From the NCBI GenBank assembly GCA_001464055.1, contig LNET01000034.1, forward strand, positions 1-60,215: 60,215 nucleotides of DNA. Direction: 5' to 3'. Positions within the stretch are counted from its first letter, which is position 1; every line of letters begins with the position of its first letter. Made by a program: the position numbers and the translations under genes. Under the pieces are notes generated by a model, which did no database searches, had not been told where the DNA came from, and saw only the letters and a list, made by a program, of their open reading frames with translations. Below are positions 52,018 to 60,215 of the stretch, piece after piece. The stretch comes from Burkholderiales bacterium Ga0077543 (GTDB taxonomy: Bacteria; Pseudomonadota; Gammaproteobacteria; Burkholderiales; Burkholderiaceae_C).

Positions 52018-53894
52018 AACGCCTCGCGCAGGCCGATGCGCGGCGGCCAGGTGGCCACCACGCCACGCTGCGTGGTTCGCAGCGTCATCTGGGTGAAGCT
52101 GTTGATGGCGGCATGGCGCGAGAAGAAACGTTCCAGAACCGAGGCCAGCACATAGGCGCTCATGCCCTGGAAAGCCAGGTCGTCGAGTTCCAGCGTCAGC
52201 GCCACCCCGGTGCCGTAGGTCAGCGGCCCTTCGAAGGGCAGGCGGCGCACCACACGTTGCGCTTCGAGCGAGCGCACGCCGCCGACCTGGCGTGTCCAGC
52301 TGGCGTCTTCGGGCGGGCCGTACAGGCCCAGCGTCGTGCGCAGCGAGGCGGCGGCCTCCGCACCCGAGTCGCTGCTGAGCGTGACGTGATTCAGCGCCAA
52401 CTGGCTGACCAGGCGCCAGCCCAGGTCGCCCACGGGGCGGCGCGAACTGGGACGGGTGGGTCCGCGCAGCACCTCGACGCCGCTCACCGGCCCAGGCGCA
52501 TCCAGCTTCCATGCGGTGTTGTTGCGCCCGGCCAGTGGCAGCAGGGCCGGCAGGTCGCGGTTGGTCACCCAGGCGGTGACGGCGAGCTGGCGGATGTCTT
52601 CGCGGAAAGGGCCGTGGCGACCGTCGACCAGCGAGAGGAATACCTCGTCGCCGAGGTAGGCCGAACGCGAGCCCTGCAGTTGTTGACGGTCTGACTTGCG
52701 CCGCGGTTCGCGGCGCACCGTGAAGTAGGCCTGTTGTTCACCGGTGGCTGCGGCATGCGTTGCATACAGTGGCGCGAACTGGCGCGGGGCCTCGCGCCCG
52801 GCGCCATGCCCCACCACCGTCTGCAGGCTGTGGACTTCGAAGTCCATCGGCTTGGTGCGGTCGGGGACGGCGTGGAATTCCCAGGAGTCCGGGCCCAGCA
52901 CGATGCGGTCGAGCCGTTTGGGGAACAGGTTGATGGCTGGCGTGCAGTGCAGCGCCAGGCTGGCGCTGTCGACCAGGGCTTCGAGCGAGGCGTCACCGCG
53001 CGAGAGCAGGACGACGATCTCGGCCTCGTCGCCTGCCACATGCGCCCAGCGGGCGCCCAGGTCGCCCAGTTCGAAGAACAGCAGGCGTTGCGGCAGGGCC
53101 GCCACTTCCTGGAGCAGGCGGTGACCGGAAAAGCTGCGCATCGACTCGGGCAGCAGCGCGTGTTCGTCGTCGAAGCCGAGCGCACGCACGCTGTCGGCGG
53201 CGTCGCGCCACTGGGCTGTGGCGCGCTCGGGTGCTGCCGGGATCCAGGTCCCCATGGCCGCGCCCAGCAGCAGTTCGTGCAGCCGGAAGGCAACGTCGTC
53301 GGGAGCGCTGATGTAGAAGGCCAGGCGGTCCATCCGCGTCAGTTGCGAAAACTTCAGGCCGCCGCCGGCTTTCAGCTTGATGCGCAGGCCGCCCTTCATG
53401 CCCTGGGCCGGGCGCAGCCTGGCCAAAGGCAGGTCGGGGGCGTAGCTGAAGTACTGGACGTTGGCCACCTGCACCGGCCACAGCGTGACGGCGTGGGCGG
53501 TGCGGAATTCGCAGCGTGTGTCCTGGCCGCGAGGCAGTTCCGATTGCAGCTCGCTGCTGCGCGCAATGACATGGCCCTTGGACAGGTTCGGGTCGTTGAC
53601 GTCGACCGCCAGCCGGGCCACCAGCATCGACGGCATGGGCGCCAGGAAATTCGGGTACAGCGACTCCAGCAGGTGGGCAATCAGCCGCGGCTGCTCGGCG
53701 TCCAGCTTGAGCTGGATGCGCGCCGCCAGGAAGGCAAAGCCCTCGAGCAGGCGCTCGACGTAGGGGTCGGCGACTTCCATGCCTTCCAGGCCCAGGCGGC
53801 CGGCGATCTTCGGGAAGTCTTCGGCGAACTCCGCACCCATTTCGCGCAGGTGCGTCAGCTCGTCGCTGTACAGGCGCAGCAGCCGGGTGTCCAT
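52014..53894 (-). CDS. tssF: T6SS baseplate protein TssF
   Basis: A 626-residue TssF starting MDTRLLRLYSDELTHLREMG with AEFAEDFPKIAGRLGLE and the conserved YVERLLEGFAFLAARIQLKL. Two TssF copies and one TssG form the wedge that resembles phage gp6-gp7. It starts six bases after tssE. Confidence 0.96.
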   Translation of the reverse strand: MDTRLLRLYSDELTHLREMGAEFAEDFPKIAGRLGLEGMEVADPYVERLLEGFAFLAARIQLKLDAEQPRLIAHLLESLYPNFLAPMPSMLVARLAVDVNDPNLSKGHVIARSSELQSELPRGQDTRCEFRTAHAVTLWPVQVANVQYFSYAPDLPLARLRPAQGMKGGLRIKLKAGGGLKFSQLTRMDRLAFYISAPDDVAFRLHELLLGAAMGTWIPAAPERATAQWRDAADSVRALGFDDEHALLPESMRSFSGHRLLQEVAALPQRLLFFELGDLGARWAHVAGDEAEIVVLLSRGDASLEALVDSASLALHCTPAINLFPKRLDRIVLGPDSWEFHAVPDRTKPMDFEVHSLQTVVGHGAGREAPRQFAPLYATHAAATGEQQAYFTVRREPRRKSDRQQLQGSRSAYLGDEVFLSLVDGRHGPFREDIRQLAVTAWVTNRDLPALLPLAGRNNTAWKLDAPGPVSGVEVLRGPTRPSSRRPVGDLGWRLVSQLALNHVTLSSDSGAEAAASLRTTLGLYGPPEDASWTRQVGGVRSLEAQRVVRRLPFEGPLTYGTGVALTLELDDLAFQGMSAYVLASVLERFFSRHAAINSFTQMTLRTTQRGVVATWPPRIGLREAL

Positions 53895-53900
53895 GCCCGC

Positions 53901-54428
53901 CTAGCGTCCCGGCCGGCTCACGACCGAGGCCACGTCGCGCACACTCACGAGTCCGGCTTCCAGGTCCAGCTGGGTGCGCAGCAGCACTTCCAGCGGCACC
54001 GGCTGGGCCCAGAGGTGGCCGCTGATGTCGAACTCGATGACGTTGTGGGTGTCGAGCACGCTGTTGAATTCCAGCGCCCGCACAACCAGGGTCTCGGGCA
54101 GGATACGGGGTTCGAAACGGATGATGGTCTGGCGGATGAGCTTCTCGAGCTGGGTGATGTCGAGCTTGGATGCCAGCTGCCCCGACAAAGGCGGCATGCC
54201 GTAGTTCAGCACGCTGGCCCCTAGTTCCGGCATGGCCTGGGCGTCACGTGGCAGCGACTGGGTGGCGTTGAACAGCCAGGCCAGGTCGCGCAGCACGGCC
54301 TGGCGCAGCTGGCTTTTCGACATCACCCGGGTGTCTTCGGCTTCCACCCGCGACAGCGGGGCTTCGTCGGTCAGGCGGTCCAGAAGCGCCGGCTGCAGCC
54401 GGTCGCGAACATCGGCCAGGTTAGCCAC
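53901..54428 (-). CDS. tssE: T6SS baseplate protein TssE (gp25-like)
   Basis: A 175-residue gp25-like protein: LQPALLDRLTDEAP at the N-terminus, AVLRDLAWLFNATQSLP, SVLNYGMPPLSG, then IRQTIIRFEPRILP, a motif shared with phage lysozyme-like gp25. It anchors the sheath start to the baseplate. Confidence 0.94.
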   Translation of the reverse strand: MANLADVRDRLQPALLDRLTDEAPLSRVEAEDTRVMSKSQLRQAVLRDLAWLFNATQSLPRDAQAMPELGASVLNYGMPPLSGQLASKLDITQLEKLIRQTIIRFEPRILPETLVVRALEFNSVLDTHNVIEFDISGHLWAQPVPLEVLLRTQLDLEAGLVSVRDVASVVSRPGR

Positions 54429-54443
54429 AGGCCCTGTGCTCGT

Positions 54444-55292
54444 TCAGGCGCCGGGCGCGTCTTGGGCGTCGGCGTCGGTGGATCTATCGACACAGGGGCT
54501 GAGCAGGATCTCGCGAATCTCGAGCAGACCCAGTTCAGGGCCGCTGGTGGTCAGGATGCGCTGGCCCAGTCCGCTGAAATGGTCGTCGCCGATGCTTTGC
54601 CATTCGGTCTTGCGCGCCATCTGCAGGCCTGCGTCGGTGCTGAGGGCGCTACCCGCATAGCGCGTGGGGATCAGCGCCACGACCTCGCCGCCATTGGTGA
54701 AGCCCAGCTGGGCGGGCGCCCAGACCAGGTCACGCAGGTCTTCGGGGGCTTCCACGGTCACGCGGGTGAGCGTGTCGAAAGGCACCCAGCAGTAGCGGCC
54801 GTTGATCACGGCTTCGAGCACCGGGCCCAGCCTGGAATCGGCGTCGGCGATCCAGTCGAAGGCTTCGCCATTCAGTGTGCCGGGGGTGGCGGGGGCTTCG
54901 TCGAAAGCCTGGTTGCGCAGGCTGCTGGCGCCGGCGGCATCGCCTCGGGCGTCGGCTTGCAGGGCTTCGGCCAGCAGCGGCACCCAGGCCTGCGGGCGGC
55001 CGAAGATATGGGGCGTGGTCTTGCCGGCGAACACGGCTTCGCGCACGGCTTCGCACTGCAGGGCTTCACGGTAGGTGGCCACCATGGCCAGCGCGCCGGC
55101 GTCGAGTTCGCCGCAGGTCTGCAACTGGGTCAGTGCCCGTTGCCACTGGCCCAGCACGCACAGCAACTGGAACAGGAAGACACGCAGCTTCGGGTCGCCC
55201 GACTTCGTGCGTACTTCCTGCTGCAGGCGCTGCAGCGCAGCCTGTGGGTCGCCTGCAGCCACCAGGGCCTGGGCAGTTTCCGCGGCACTCAT
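54444..55292 (-). CDS. tagJ: T6SS accessory protein TagJ (ImpE)
   Basis: A 282-residue ImpE-family protein with an N-terminal TPR-like part (PQAALQRLQQEVRTKSGDPK, LRVFLFQLLCVLGQWQRA) and the C-terminal NGRYCWVPFDTLTRV and DLVWAPAQLGFTNGGEV. In known systems TagJ binds TssB and may help recruit ClpV to the sheath. Its ATG overlaps the hcp stop by four bases. Confidence 0.93.
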   Translation of the reverse strand: MSAAETAQALVAAGDPQAALQRLQQEVRTKSGDPKLRVFLFQLLCVLGQWQRALTQLQTCGELDAGALAMVATYREALQCEAVREAVFAGKTTPHIFGRPQAWVPLLAEALQADARGDAAGASSLRNQAFDEAPATPGTLNGEAFDWIADADSRLGPVLEAVINGRYCWVPFDTLTRVTVEAPEDLRDLVWAPAQLGFTNGGEVVALIPTRYAGSALSTDAGLQMARKTEWQSIGDDHFSGLGQRILTTSGPELGLLEIREILLSPCVDRSTDADAQDAPGA

Positions 55293-55789
55293 GCGGCGGG
55301 CAGGATCTCGTCGGCAAAGGAAACGTTGGTCACCAGCCGGCCATTGGCGTCCTGCTGCTGGTATTCGACGTCGACCTTGGTGAAGACGATCTCGATGCGT
55401 TCATGGGCTTCGCCGGTGGCAGCCACCTCGTGCGAAACCTGCTGCAAACGTGCGCCGCCCAGCCGGATGGTGAAGTAGTCGAGCGGGTCGCCCCCGCTCT
55501 TGCGCATGCACAGCCGCGCTTCGCGCACTTCGTCATTGGTCACCAGTGCCGACATCAGCGCCGTGGTGGCCAGGTCGATGGTCTTGATCAGCGTCAGCGC
55601 CGTGTAGGAGCGGCGCGCGGTGGCCTGTACCGAGCCGACCGCCGAGGCGCTGCTGACGCCCCAGGCCCAGGACAGGATGATGATGTCGTCGAGGTGGCCT
55701 TGGGCCGAGGCTTCGCCCTTGATCTTGCCGGCCCGACGGGTCTGCAGATGAAGGAAGATGTCACTTCTTCCGGAGCCGGTCACTGGCAT
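55289..55789 (-). CDS. hcp: Hcp-family tube protein, second copy
   Basis: A 166-residue Hcp-like protein: SDIFLHLQTRRAGKIKGEAS near the start, IIILSWAWGVSS, KTIDLATTALMSALVTND, and the C-terminal RIEIVFTKVDVEYQQQD. It differs clearly from the Hcp gene just upstream. It sits between that gene and tagJ, with an ATGA overlap to tagJ. It may form the inner tube or a specialised cargo-carrying variant. Confidence 0.88.
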   Translation of the reverse strand: MPVTGSGRSDIFLHLQTRRAGKIKGEASAQGHLDDIIILSWAWGVSSASAVGSVQATARRSYTALTLIKTIDLATTALMSALVTNDEVREARLCMRKSGGDPLDYFTIRLGGARLQQVSHEVAATGEAHERIEIVFTKVDVEYQQQDANGRLVTNVSFADEILPAA

Positions 55790-55867
55790 GATCAGGTTCT
55801 TCCCATGGGTGGACGGGCGCGGGGCTGCACGCGCAGCCCCGGCACCGGATGCGCAGGGCGCGTGGGA

Positions 55868-56344
55868 TCAGCGGAACTCGCTGGCCTTGACGTCCCAGCC
55901 GAACTTGACCGAGCCGCCCATCGCACCTTCGGTGTCCTGCGGCTTGTAGTCGAATTCGATGTCGCGGTAGGTCATGGCCACGCTCTCGCGGATTTCGCCC
56001 TTCTCGTTGCCACTGGGCGTCACCGAGGTAATGAAGACTTCCTTCATCGTGATCTTCAGGAAGTCTTTCTGGCCTTCGCCCGACTTGCGGGCCGTCAGCA
56101 CCACGGTGGCAAAGTGCTTCCCATCGGCGCAGCGCTTGGCCAGCACCGGGCTGGCCTTGTCGTAGTTGTGCTCGAAGGTCATGTGGCCAGGGTCGCCCTT
56201 GCCCTGACCCGAGCCGCCGCCGAACGGCGCGCTGGGGTTGCTGACACGCCAGTTCCAGGTGATGGCCTGGATCTCGCCTTTGTGGTCCTTGTGGGTCGAC
56301 TCGCCGTCGACGTCGGCGAACTTGATGTGGGTATCGGTTGTCAT
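55868..56344 (-). CDS. hcp: Hcp-family tube protein, first copy
   Basis: A 158-residue Hcp-like protein starting MTTDTHIKFADVDGESTHKD with ITWNWRVSNP, GHMTFEHNYDKASPVLAKRC and the end IEFDYKPQDTEGAMGGSVKF. This is the Hcp1 type that usually follows tssBC. Hcp hexamers stack to form the tube that is expelled with VgrG at its tip. An AGGAG is present just before the ATG. Confidence 0.93.
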   Translation of the reverse strand: MTTDTHIKFADVDGESTHKDHKGEIQAITWNWRVSNPSAPFGGGSGQGKGDPGHMTFEHNYDKASPVLAKRCADGKHFATVVLTARKSGEGQKDFLKITMKEVFITSVTPSGNEKGEIRESVAMTYRDIEFDYKPQDTEGAMGGSVKFGWDVKASEFR

Positions 56345-56397
56345 GACAGGATGCTCCTAATGGTGGGGGCCGCAGGTGGTCGTGGGACCGATGGAGG

Positions 56398-57894
56398 TCA
56401 GGGCTGCTTCTGCGACGGCAGCTTAGACACGAGTCGCAGCGACACCGTCAGCCCTTCGAGCTGATAGTGCGGCCGCAGGAAAAACTTGCTGGTGTAGTAG
56501 CCGGGGTTGCCTGGAACTTCCTCGACCGTGACCTCGGCTGCCGCCAAGGGCTTTTGCGACTTGGTGGTCTCCGATGAGTTCGCCGGGTCGCCGTCGACGT
56601 AGTTTCGGATCCAGTTGTTGAGCCACTTTTCCATGTCGGCCCGCTCCTTGAAGCTGCCGACCTTGTCGCGCACGATGCACTTCAGGTAGTGGCCGAAACG
56701 GTTGCAGGCAAACAGGTACTGCATGCGCGCCGCCAGGTTGGCATTGGCGCTGGCGTCGGGGTCGTCGTACTCGGCGGGCTTCTGCAGCGACTGCGCGCCA
56801 ATGAAGGCTGCGAAGTCGCTGTTTTTCTTGTGGATCAGCGGCATGAAGCCGTTCTTGGCGAGTTCGGCCTCTCGGCGGTCGCTGATGGCGATCTCGGTCG
56901 GGCACTTCATGTCGACGCCGCCGTCGTCGGAAGGGAACGTGTGCGTGGGCAGGCCTTCGACCGCACCGCCGCTTTCGATGCCGCGAATGCGCGAGCACCA
57001 GCCGTAGAGCTTGAAGCTGCGGTTGATGTTCACCGCCATGGCGTAGGCGGCATTCGACCAGGTGTACTTGCTGTGGTCGCCGCCGGCGGTTTCTTCCTCG
57101 AAGTTGAATTCCTCGACCGGGCTGGTCTTGGCGCCATAAGGCAGGCGCGACAGGAAGCGCGGCATGGCCAGGCCCAGGTAGCGGGCATCGTCGCTTTCGC
57201 GCAGCGAGCGCCAGGCCGCGTATTCAGGCGTGCCGAAGATCTTGGTCAAGTCGCGCGGGTTGGCCAGTTCCTGCCAGGAATCCATCTGCATCACGGTGGG
57301 GCTGGCGGCGGCAATGAACGGGGACAGCGCAGCGGCCGAGACCTTGGCCATTTCACCCAGCATCTCCACATCGGGCGGGCTCTGGTCGAAGTAGTAGTCG
57401 CCGATCAGGCAGCCGTAGGGGTTGCCGCCGAACTGGCCGAATTCCTCTTCATAGATCTTCTTGAACAGCGGGCTCTGGTCCCACTTCGTACCCTTGTAGC
57501 TCTTCAGCGTCTTGCCCAGCTCTGCCTTGGAGATGTTCAGCACGCGAATCTTCAGCATCTCGTCGGTTTCGGTGTTGTTGACGAGATAGTGCAGGCCGCG
57601 CCAGGCGCTCTCGAGCTTCTGGAAGTCGGCATGGTGCAGGACGGCATTGACCTGCTCTGACAGCTTCTTGTCGATCGCGGCGATCATGGCCTCGATCGAG
57701 CCCATCACGTCGCTGGAGATGAGGTTGGTGTTGGCCAGCGCCTGCTGGGCCAGCGTCTGCACCGCGTGTTCGACGGCCGACTTGGCTTCGTCGGTCTTGG
57801 GCTTGAATTCCTTGTTCAGCAGCGAGGCGAACTCGTTGCCCTGGAACTCGACGCCCTGCAGGGCTGAACCTTGGACTGCGGATTCTTCGGCCAT
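56398..57894 (-). CDS. tssC: T6SS contractile sheath large subunit TssC
   Basis: A 498-residue TssC with SAWRGLHYLVNNTETDEML, YEEEFGQFGGNPYGCLIGDY and PRFLSRLPYGAKT, the sheath-protein signatures. It co-assembles with TssB into the sheath. The C-terminal beta region FFLRPHYQLEGLTVSLRLV is standard. It follows tssB after 34 bases. Confidence 0.97.
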   Translation of the reverse strand: MAEESAVQGSALQGVEFQGNEFASLLNKEFKPKTDEAKSAVEHAVQTLAQQALANTNLISSDVMGSIEAMIAAIDKKLSEQVNAVLHHADFQKLESAWRGLHYLVNNTETDEMLKIRVLNISKAELGKTLKSYKGTKWDQSPLFKKIYEEEFGQFGGNPYGCLIGDYYFDQSPPDVEMLGEMAKVSAAALSPFIAAASPTVMQMDSWQELANPRDLTKIFGTPEYAAWRSLRESDDARYLGLAMPRFLSRLPYGAKTSPVEEFNFEEETAGGDHSKYTWSNAAYAMAVNINRSFKLYGWCSRIRGIESGGAVEGLPTHTFPSDDGGVDMKCPTEIAISDRREAELAKNGFMPLIHKKNSDFAAFIGAQSLQKPAEYDDPDASANANLAARMQYLFACNRFGHYLKCIVRDKVGSFKERADMEKWLNNWIRNYVDGDPANSSETTKSQKPLAAAEVTVEEVPGNPGYYTSKFFLRPHYQLEGLTVSLRLVSKLPSQKQP

Positions 57895-57928
57895 GGACGT
57901 TCTCCGGATCTGGGGGGGTGCGGTGGGC

Positions 57929-58432
57929 TTACTGGCCGTCGGCCGGCTTGGCGCTGGAGGCCAGCGACTTCAGCAGGGCTTCGTCCTTGATGACCTTGGC
58001 CAGCAATTCTTCGGCGCCGGTCTTGCCGTCCATGTAGGTGACCAGGTTGGCCAGCTGCTGGCGCGCTTCGAGCAGCTGCTTCAGGCCGTCGACGCGGGAA
58101 GCCACCGCGGCGGGCGAAAAATCGTCCATGTTCTCGAAGGTGATGTCCACTGCCAGATTGCCTTCGCCAGTCAAAAGGTTGGGCACCTGGAAGGCCACGC
58201 GCGGCTTCATCGACTTCATGCGCGAGTCGAAATTGTCAACGTCGATCTCGAGAAACTTGCGCTCGGCCACCGAGGGCAGCGGCTCGGTGGGCTTGCCCGA
58301 CAGGTCGGACATGACGCCCATGATGAAAGGCAGCTGGACCTTTTTCTCGGCGCCGTACAGCTCGACGTCGTATTCGATCTGGACGCGGGGCGCCCGGTTG
58401 CGCGCGATGAATTTCTGACTGCTCGTCGCCAT
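57929..58432 (-). CDS. tssB: T6SS contractile sheath small subunit TssB
   Basis: A 167-residue TssB starting MATSSQKFIARNRAPRVQIE with LPFIMGVMSDLSGKP and ENMDDFSPAAVASRVDGLKQ (in part). Length and motifs are standard. The helix exposed on contraction and recognised by ClpV belongs to its partner TssC. It follows tssA after 36 bases. Confidence 0.97.
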   Translation of the reverse strand: MATSSQKFIARNRAPRVQIEYDVELYGAEKKVQLPFIMGVMSDLSGKPTEPLPSVAERKFLEIDVDNFDSRMKSMKPRVAFQVPNLLTGEGNLAVDITFENMDDFSPAAVASRVDGLKQLLEARQQLANLVTYMDGKTGAEELLAKVIKDEALLKSLASSAKPADGQ

Positions 58433-58468
58433 GTTTGGCCTCCGGTCGGTTTTGTTGAACTCGCGAGA

Positions 58469-59500
58469 TTATTCTTTGTCGGGCCGGCCCGCCAGCCTGA
58501 CGACCTGATCCGTGCCATCTGGCGCCATGTCGCGGATGATTTCCAGGAAATTCTTGTTCATCAGCCTTTGGGCCCGACGCATCAGCAGGGGTGCCGGGTG
58601 GCTGGGTTCGTTGCGCTCCAGCCATTCACACAATTTGCCGAGGGTCCGGTAGACATCCTCGCGGCTGTTGATGGCGCCGGCGGCAGGCGGCGCTGGCGCC
58701 ACGGCGGCAGCCCCGGGTGCTTCGCCTGGCGAACCCGTCGAGGCGGTCGCATTGCCACTGGCCATCTGGGCCGCGCGCGCCACGGCCGCCAGGAACCTGC
58801 GCAGCTGGCTCAGGTCGGGCACGTCGGCAGCGGACAATTTCGACTTCAGCGTGGCCACGATACCGTCCACGGCCTCCAGGCCAGCCTGCATCTGCTGGGC
58901 AAGATCGGCCTGTTGCGGCAGGCGCGTCGCCACGGCAGCGACGATGCCGGCTTCAGTGGGTACCAGTTCGCCGGGCAGTGGCTCGGCGGCACGCAGCCCG
59001 AGTTCGATGTCGCGCATCAGCGGGCTGCCACGGTCACTGGCAAGCAGACGCGCCTCGCGCATGTCGCGCAGCACCAGCGGCGGGCCGGGGTAGGGGCTTT
59101 CCTGGGGCGTCAACGGCGACAAGGCCGAGAGTCGCAGCAGCGGATTGTTACTGTCCGACACATCGAGTTGCGGGTGAACATGGTCCCAATGCTGCGCCAG
59201 CAGGCCCTGAATCAGCTGCAGGCCGTGGACAGCGCCAAGCCAGCCGCGCAACCGGGTGCCGGCCCGCAGCTGCCACACGGCGACGCGAATGTCGCGGGTG
59301 CGAGTGGCCAACTGGTTGGAAAGCTCCAGAACCGTCGGCCAGTCGGCAGGCTTGGCGGCGATCACGGTGTTGCCGTACTGCTGCTCGGGCTTGCCATGGC
59401 CTGCCAGTTCCATTTCCAGGAACTGGGGGTCGTATTCGAGGTCGTCCCCGCAAGGGCGGGCCTCGGACAGTGCAACCAGCAAGGGGGCCAGGTCGGACAT
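58469..59500 (-). CDS. tssA: T6SS assembly protein TssA
   Basis: A 343-residue TssA of the short class: N-terminal ImpA domain (about 5-130: SEARPCGDDLEYDPQFLEME, then TRDIRVAVWQLRAGTRL) and a C-terminal helical domain (YRTLGKLCEWLERNEPSHPA, PLLMRRAQRLMNKNFLEII). TssA caps or primes baseplate and sheath growth. It is the first gene of the second T6SS operon, so the promoter should lie in 59501-59715. Confidence 0.95.
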   Translation of the reverse strand: MSDLAPLLVALSEARPCGDDLEYDPQFLEMELAGHGKPEQQYGNTVIAAKPADWPTVLELSNQLATRTRDIRVAVWQLRAGTRLRGWLGAVHGLQLIQGLLAQHWDHVHPQLDVSDSNNPLLRLSALSPLTPQESPYPGPPLVLRDMREARLLASDRGSPLMRDIELGLRAAEPLPGELVPTEAGIVAAVATRLPQQADLAQQMQAGLEAVDGIVATLKSKLSAADVPDLSQLRRFLAAVARAAQMASGNATASTGSPGEAPGAAAVAPAPPAAGAINSREDVYRTLGKLCEWLERNEPSHPAPLLMRRAQRLMNKNFLEIIRDMAPDGTDQVVRLAGRPDKE

Positions 59501-59715
59501 GGGCTTGAGCGGATTCCGGTCGGGGGATGGAAAGGGCAGGAAGCGGGCTGCTCACCCCGGCATCCAGCCTGTCCACATTTTGAGCGCAGTTCGGCGGGAA
59601 TCCCAACCATCAGATGGGGGACATCCGTCTGACGTCGCCAACTGGGTTCGCGTGGTGCCAGCAACCAGCTCCTGGTCCGCTTGGCGCACATATGTGCTAC
59701 AGTCTTAGGCTCAGT
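59501..59715. other. Spacer between tssA and tRNA-fMet
   Basis: This 215-base gap must hold the promoter of the tssA operon (- strand) and that of the tRNA gene (+). TGCTACAGT at 59695-59703 reads as an extended -10 for the tRNA, with no clear -35. I cannot point to a convincing promoter for tssA. Confidence 0.35.
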
Positions 59716-59792
<77 letters not shown>

Positions 59793-59860
59793 AGAATTCA
59801 CAAACAAAAACAACAACTAACGAATTGGCAAGCGCCGCCCCAGTGGGCGTCGTTTTGCTT

Positions 59861-59904
59861 TGTGGCCCATCTGTGGCCCACCGGTGGCCCATTCATGGCC
59901 CACC
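59861..59904. repeat. Four tandem 11-bp repeats beside tRNA-fMet
   Basis: TGTGGCCCATC, TGTGGCCCACC, GGTGGCCCATT and CATGGCCCACC follow each other with an exact 11-base period, all sharing TGGCCCA. They start 69 bases after the tRNA end. Clustered short direct repeats next to a tRNA 3' end resemble arm-type integrase sites. Read on the - strand they also resemble the tail of some phage integrases (WAT-GP repeats), so an integrase-gene remnant is the other reading. Confidence 0.7.
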
Positions 59905-60030
59905 GGATTTCTTGGCCCCGCCAAAACGACCCTTGGGCGCTTGGCCCGTGGTCTGCGGCGGTGACCGTTGGGATCAATCGGCGCCAATCGCTGTCGCGGC
60001 CTCACCCAGGTCGCCCGCAATCAGGCGGAA

Positions 60031-60215
60031 CTACTCCAGCGCCGCCTCCAGGTCATCGACGATCTCCTGCGCAATCACATCCGGCGGCGGCAGGTTGTCG
60101 CTGTCGGCCAGCGATTCGTCGCGCAGCCAGAAGATGTCCAGGCTGGCCTTGTCGCGTGCCAGCAGTTCGGCCTGGTCGTAGGCGCGCCAACGGCCTTCAA
60201 GCTGCGCCGCGCTCC
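60031..60215 (-). CDS. Type I restriction-modification HsdM-like protein, C-terminal end, possibly truncated
   Basis: On the - strand the frame entering at the window edge reads QLEGRWRAYDQAELLARDKA, then SLDIFWLRDESLADSDNLPP and AQEIVDDLEAALE, then TAG at 60031-60033. This resembles the C-terminal end of N6-adenine methyltransferase (HsdM) subunits as I remember them. The frame continues after the TAG with FRLIAGDLGEAATAIGAD to a TGA at 59974-59976; relatives have Gln (CAG) where the TAG stands. So either it is shortened by about 19 residues or the gene is decaying. The rest lies outside the window. Confidence 0.65.
   Translation of the reverse strand, partial: SAAQLEGRWRAYDQAELLARDKASLDIFWLRDESLADSDNLPPPDVIAQEIVDDLEAALE

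Noticed and set aside
59830..59860. Intrinsic terminator after tRNA-fMet
   Set aside because: A weak GC-rich stem followed by CGTTTTGCTTT is visible, but the pairing is imperfect and the T-run interrupted, so I did not list it.

Overview
The window is high-GC, compact DNA (about two thirds G+C by eye) typical of a betaproteobacterium. The ribosomal gene order, the protein sequences, the extended S3 tail and the kinds of accessory genes point to Burkholderiales, probably the Rubrivivax/Leptothrix/Ideonella side of the order. That placement is inference from recognition, not from a search.

Region 1 (1-15393, + strand) is the S10-spc-alpha ribosomal supercluster: rpsJ (partial), rplC-rplD-rplW-rplB-rpsS-rplV-rpsC-rplP-rpmC-rpsQ, an inserted peroxiredoxin gene, rplN-rplX-rplE-rpsN-rpsH-rplF-rplR-rpsE-rpmD-rplO-secY-infA-rpmJ-rpsM-rpsK, then rpsD-rpoA-rplQ and a strong intrinsic terminator. 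Promoter-like sites precede rplC, rplN and rpsD. rplC has an apparent 17-base deletion that breaks its frame.

Region 2 (15418-36543) and region 4 (41000-59500) together encode one complete type VI secretion system. The first block holds tssJ-K-L-M-tagF (+), facing pppA and tagH (-), a TIGR02270-like HEAT protein and a tiny membrane protein. It is flanked on both sides by paralogous three-gene cassettes in the same order: a membrane Ser/Thr kinase, a NodB-type polysaccharide deacetylase and a TPR lipoprotein (17.3-19.4 / 16.2-17.3 / 15.4-16.2 kb and 34.4-36.5 / 33.2-34.4 / 32.4-33.2 kb). The kinase of the first copy has lost the usual catalytic residues and looks like a pseudokinase; the second looks active. 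Kinase, PppA phosphatase, TagH (FHA) and TagF form the known threonine-phosphorylation switch for T6SS assembly. The deacetylases, LysM-like domains and OmpA domain on TssL suggest a cell-wall-handling side module (inference).

Region 3 (36544-39150) is a decayed spacer: a carboxyltransferase pseudogene, an orphan AAA/DUF4143 ATPase, a broken VapBC-like toxin-antitoxin module and a perfect palindrome between direct repeats.

Region 4 starts with an effector island: vgrG, DUF6484, DUF2169, a ketosynthase-fold protein without recognisable active-site residues, a PAAR-like DUF4150 protein with a predicted HHV-type nuclease tail, and a beta-propeller-like candidate immunity gene. Divergent from vgrG is a second candidate pair: a glycine-zipper protein and a multi-pass membrane protein. 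Then comes the second structural operon on the - strand: tssA-tssB-tssC-hcp-hcp-tagJ-tssE-tssF-tssG-clpV. All thirteen core tss genes are present.

Region 5 (59716-60215) has an initiator tRNA-fMet followed by four exact-period 11-bp direct repeats and the 3' end of a type I restriction-modification hsdM-like gene carrying an early stop. This looks like the edge of an integrated element.
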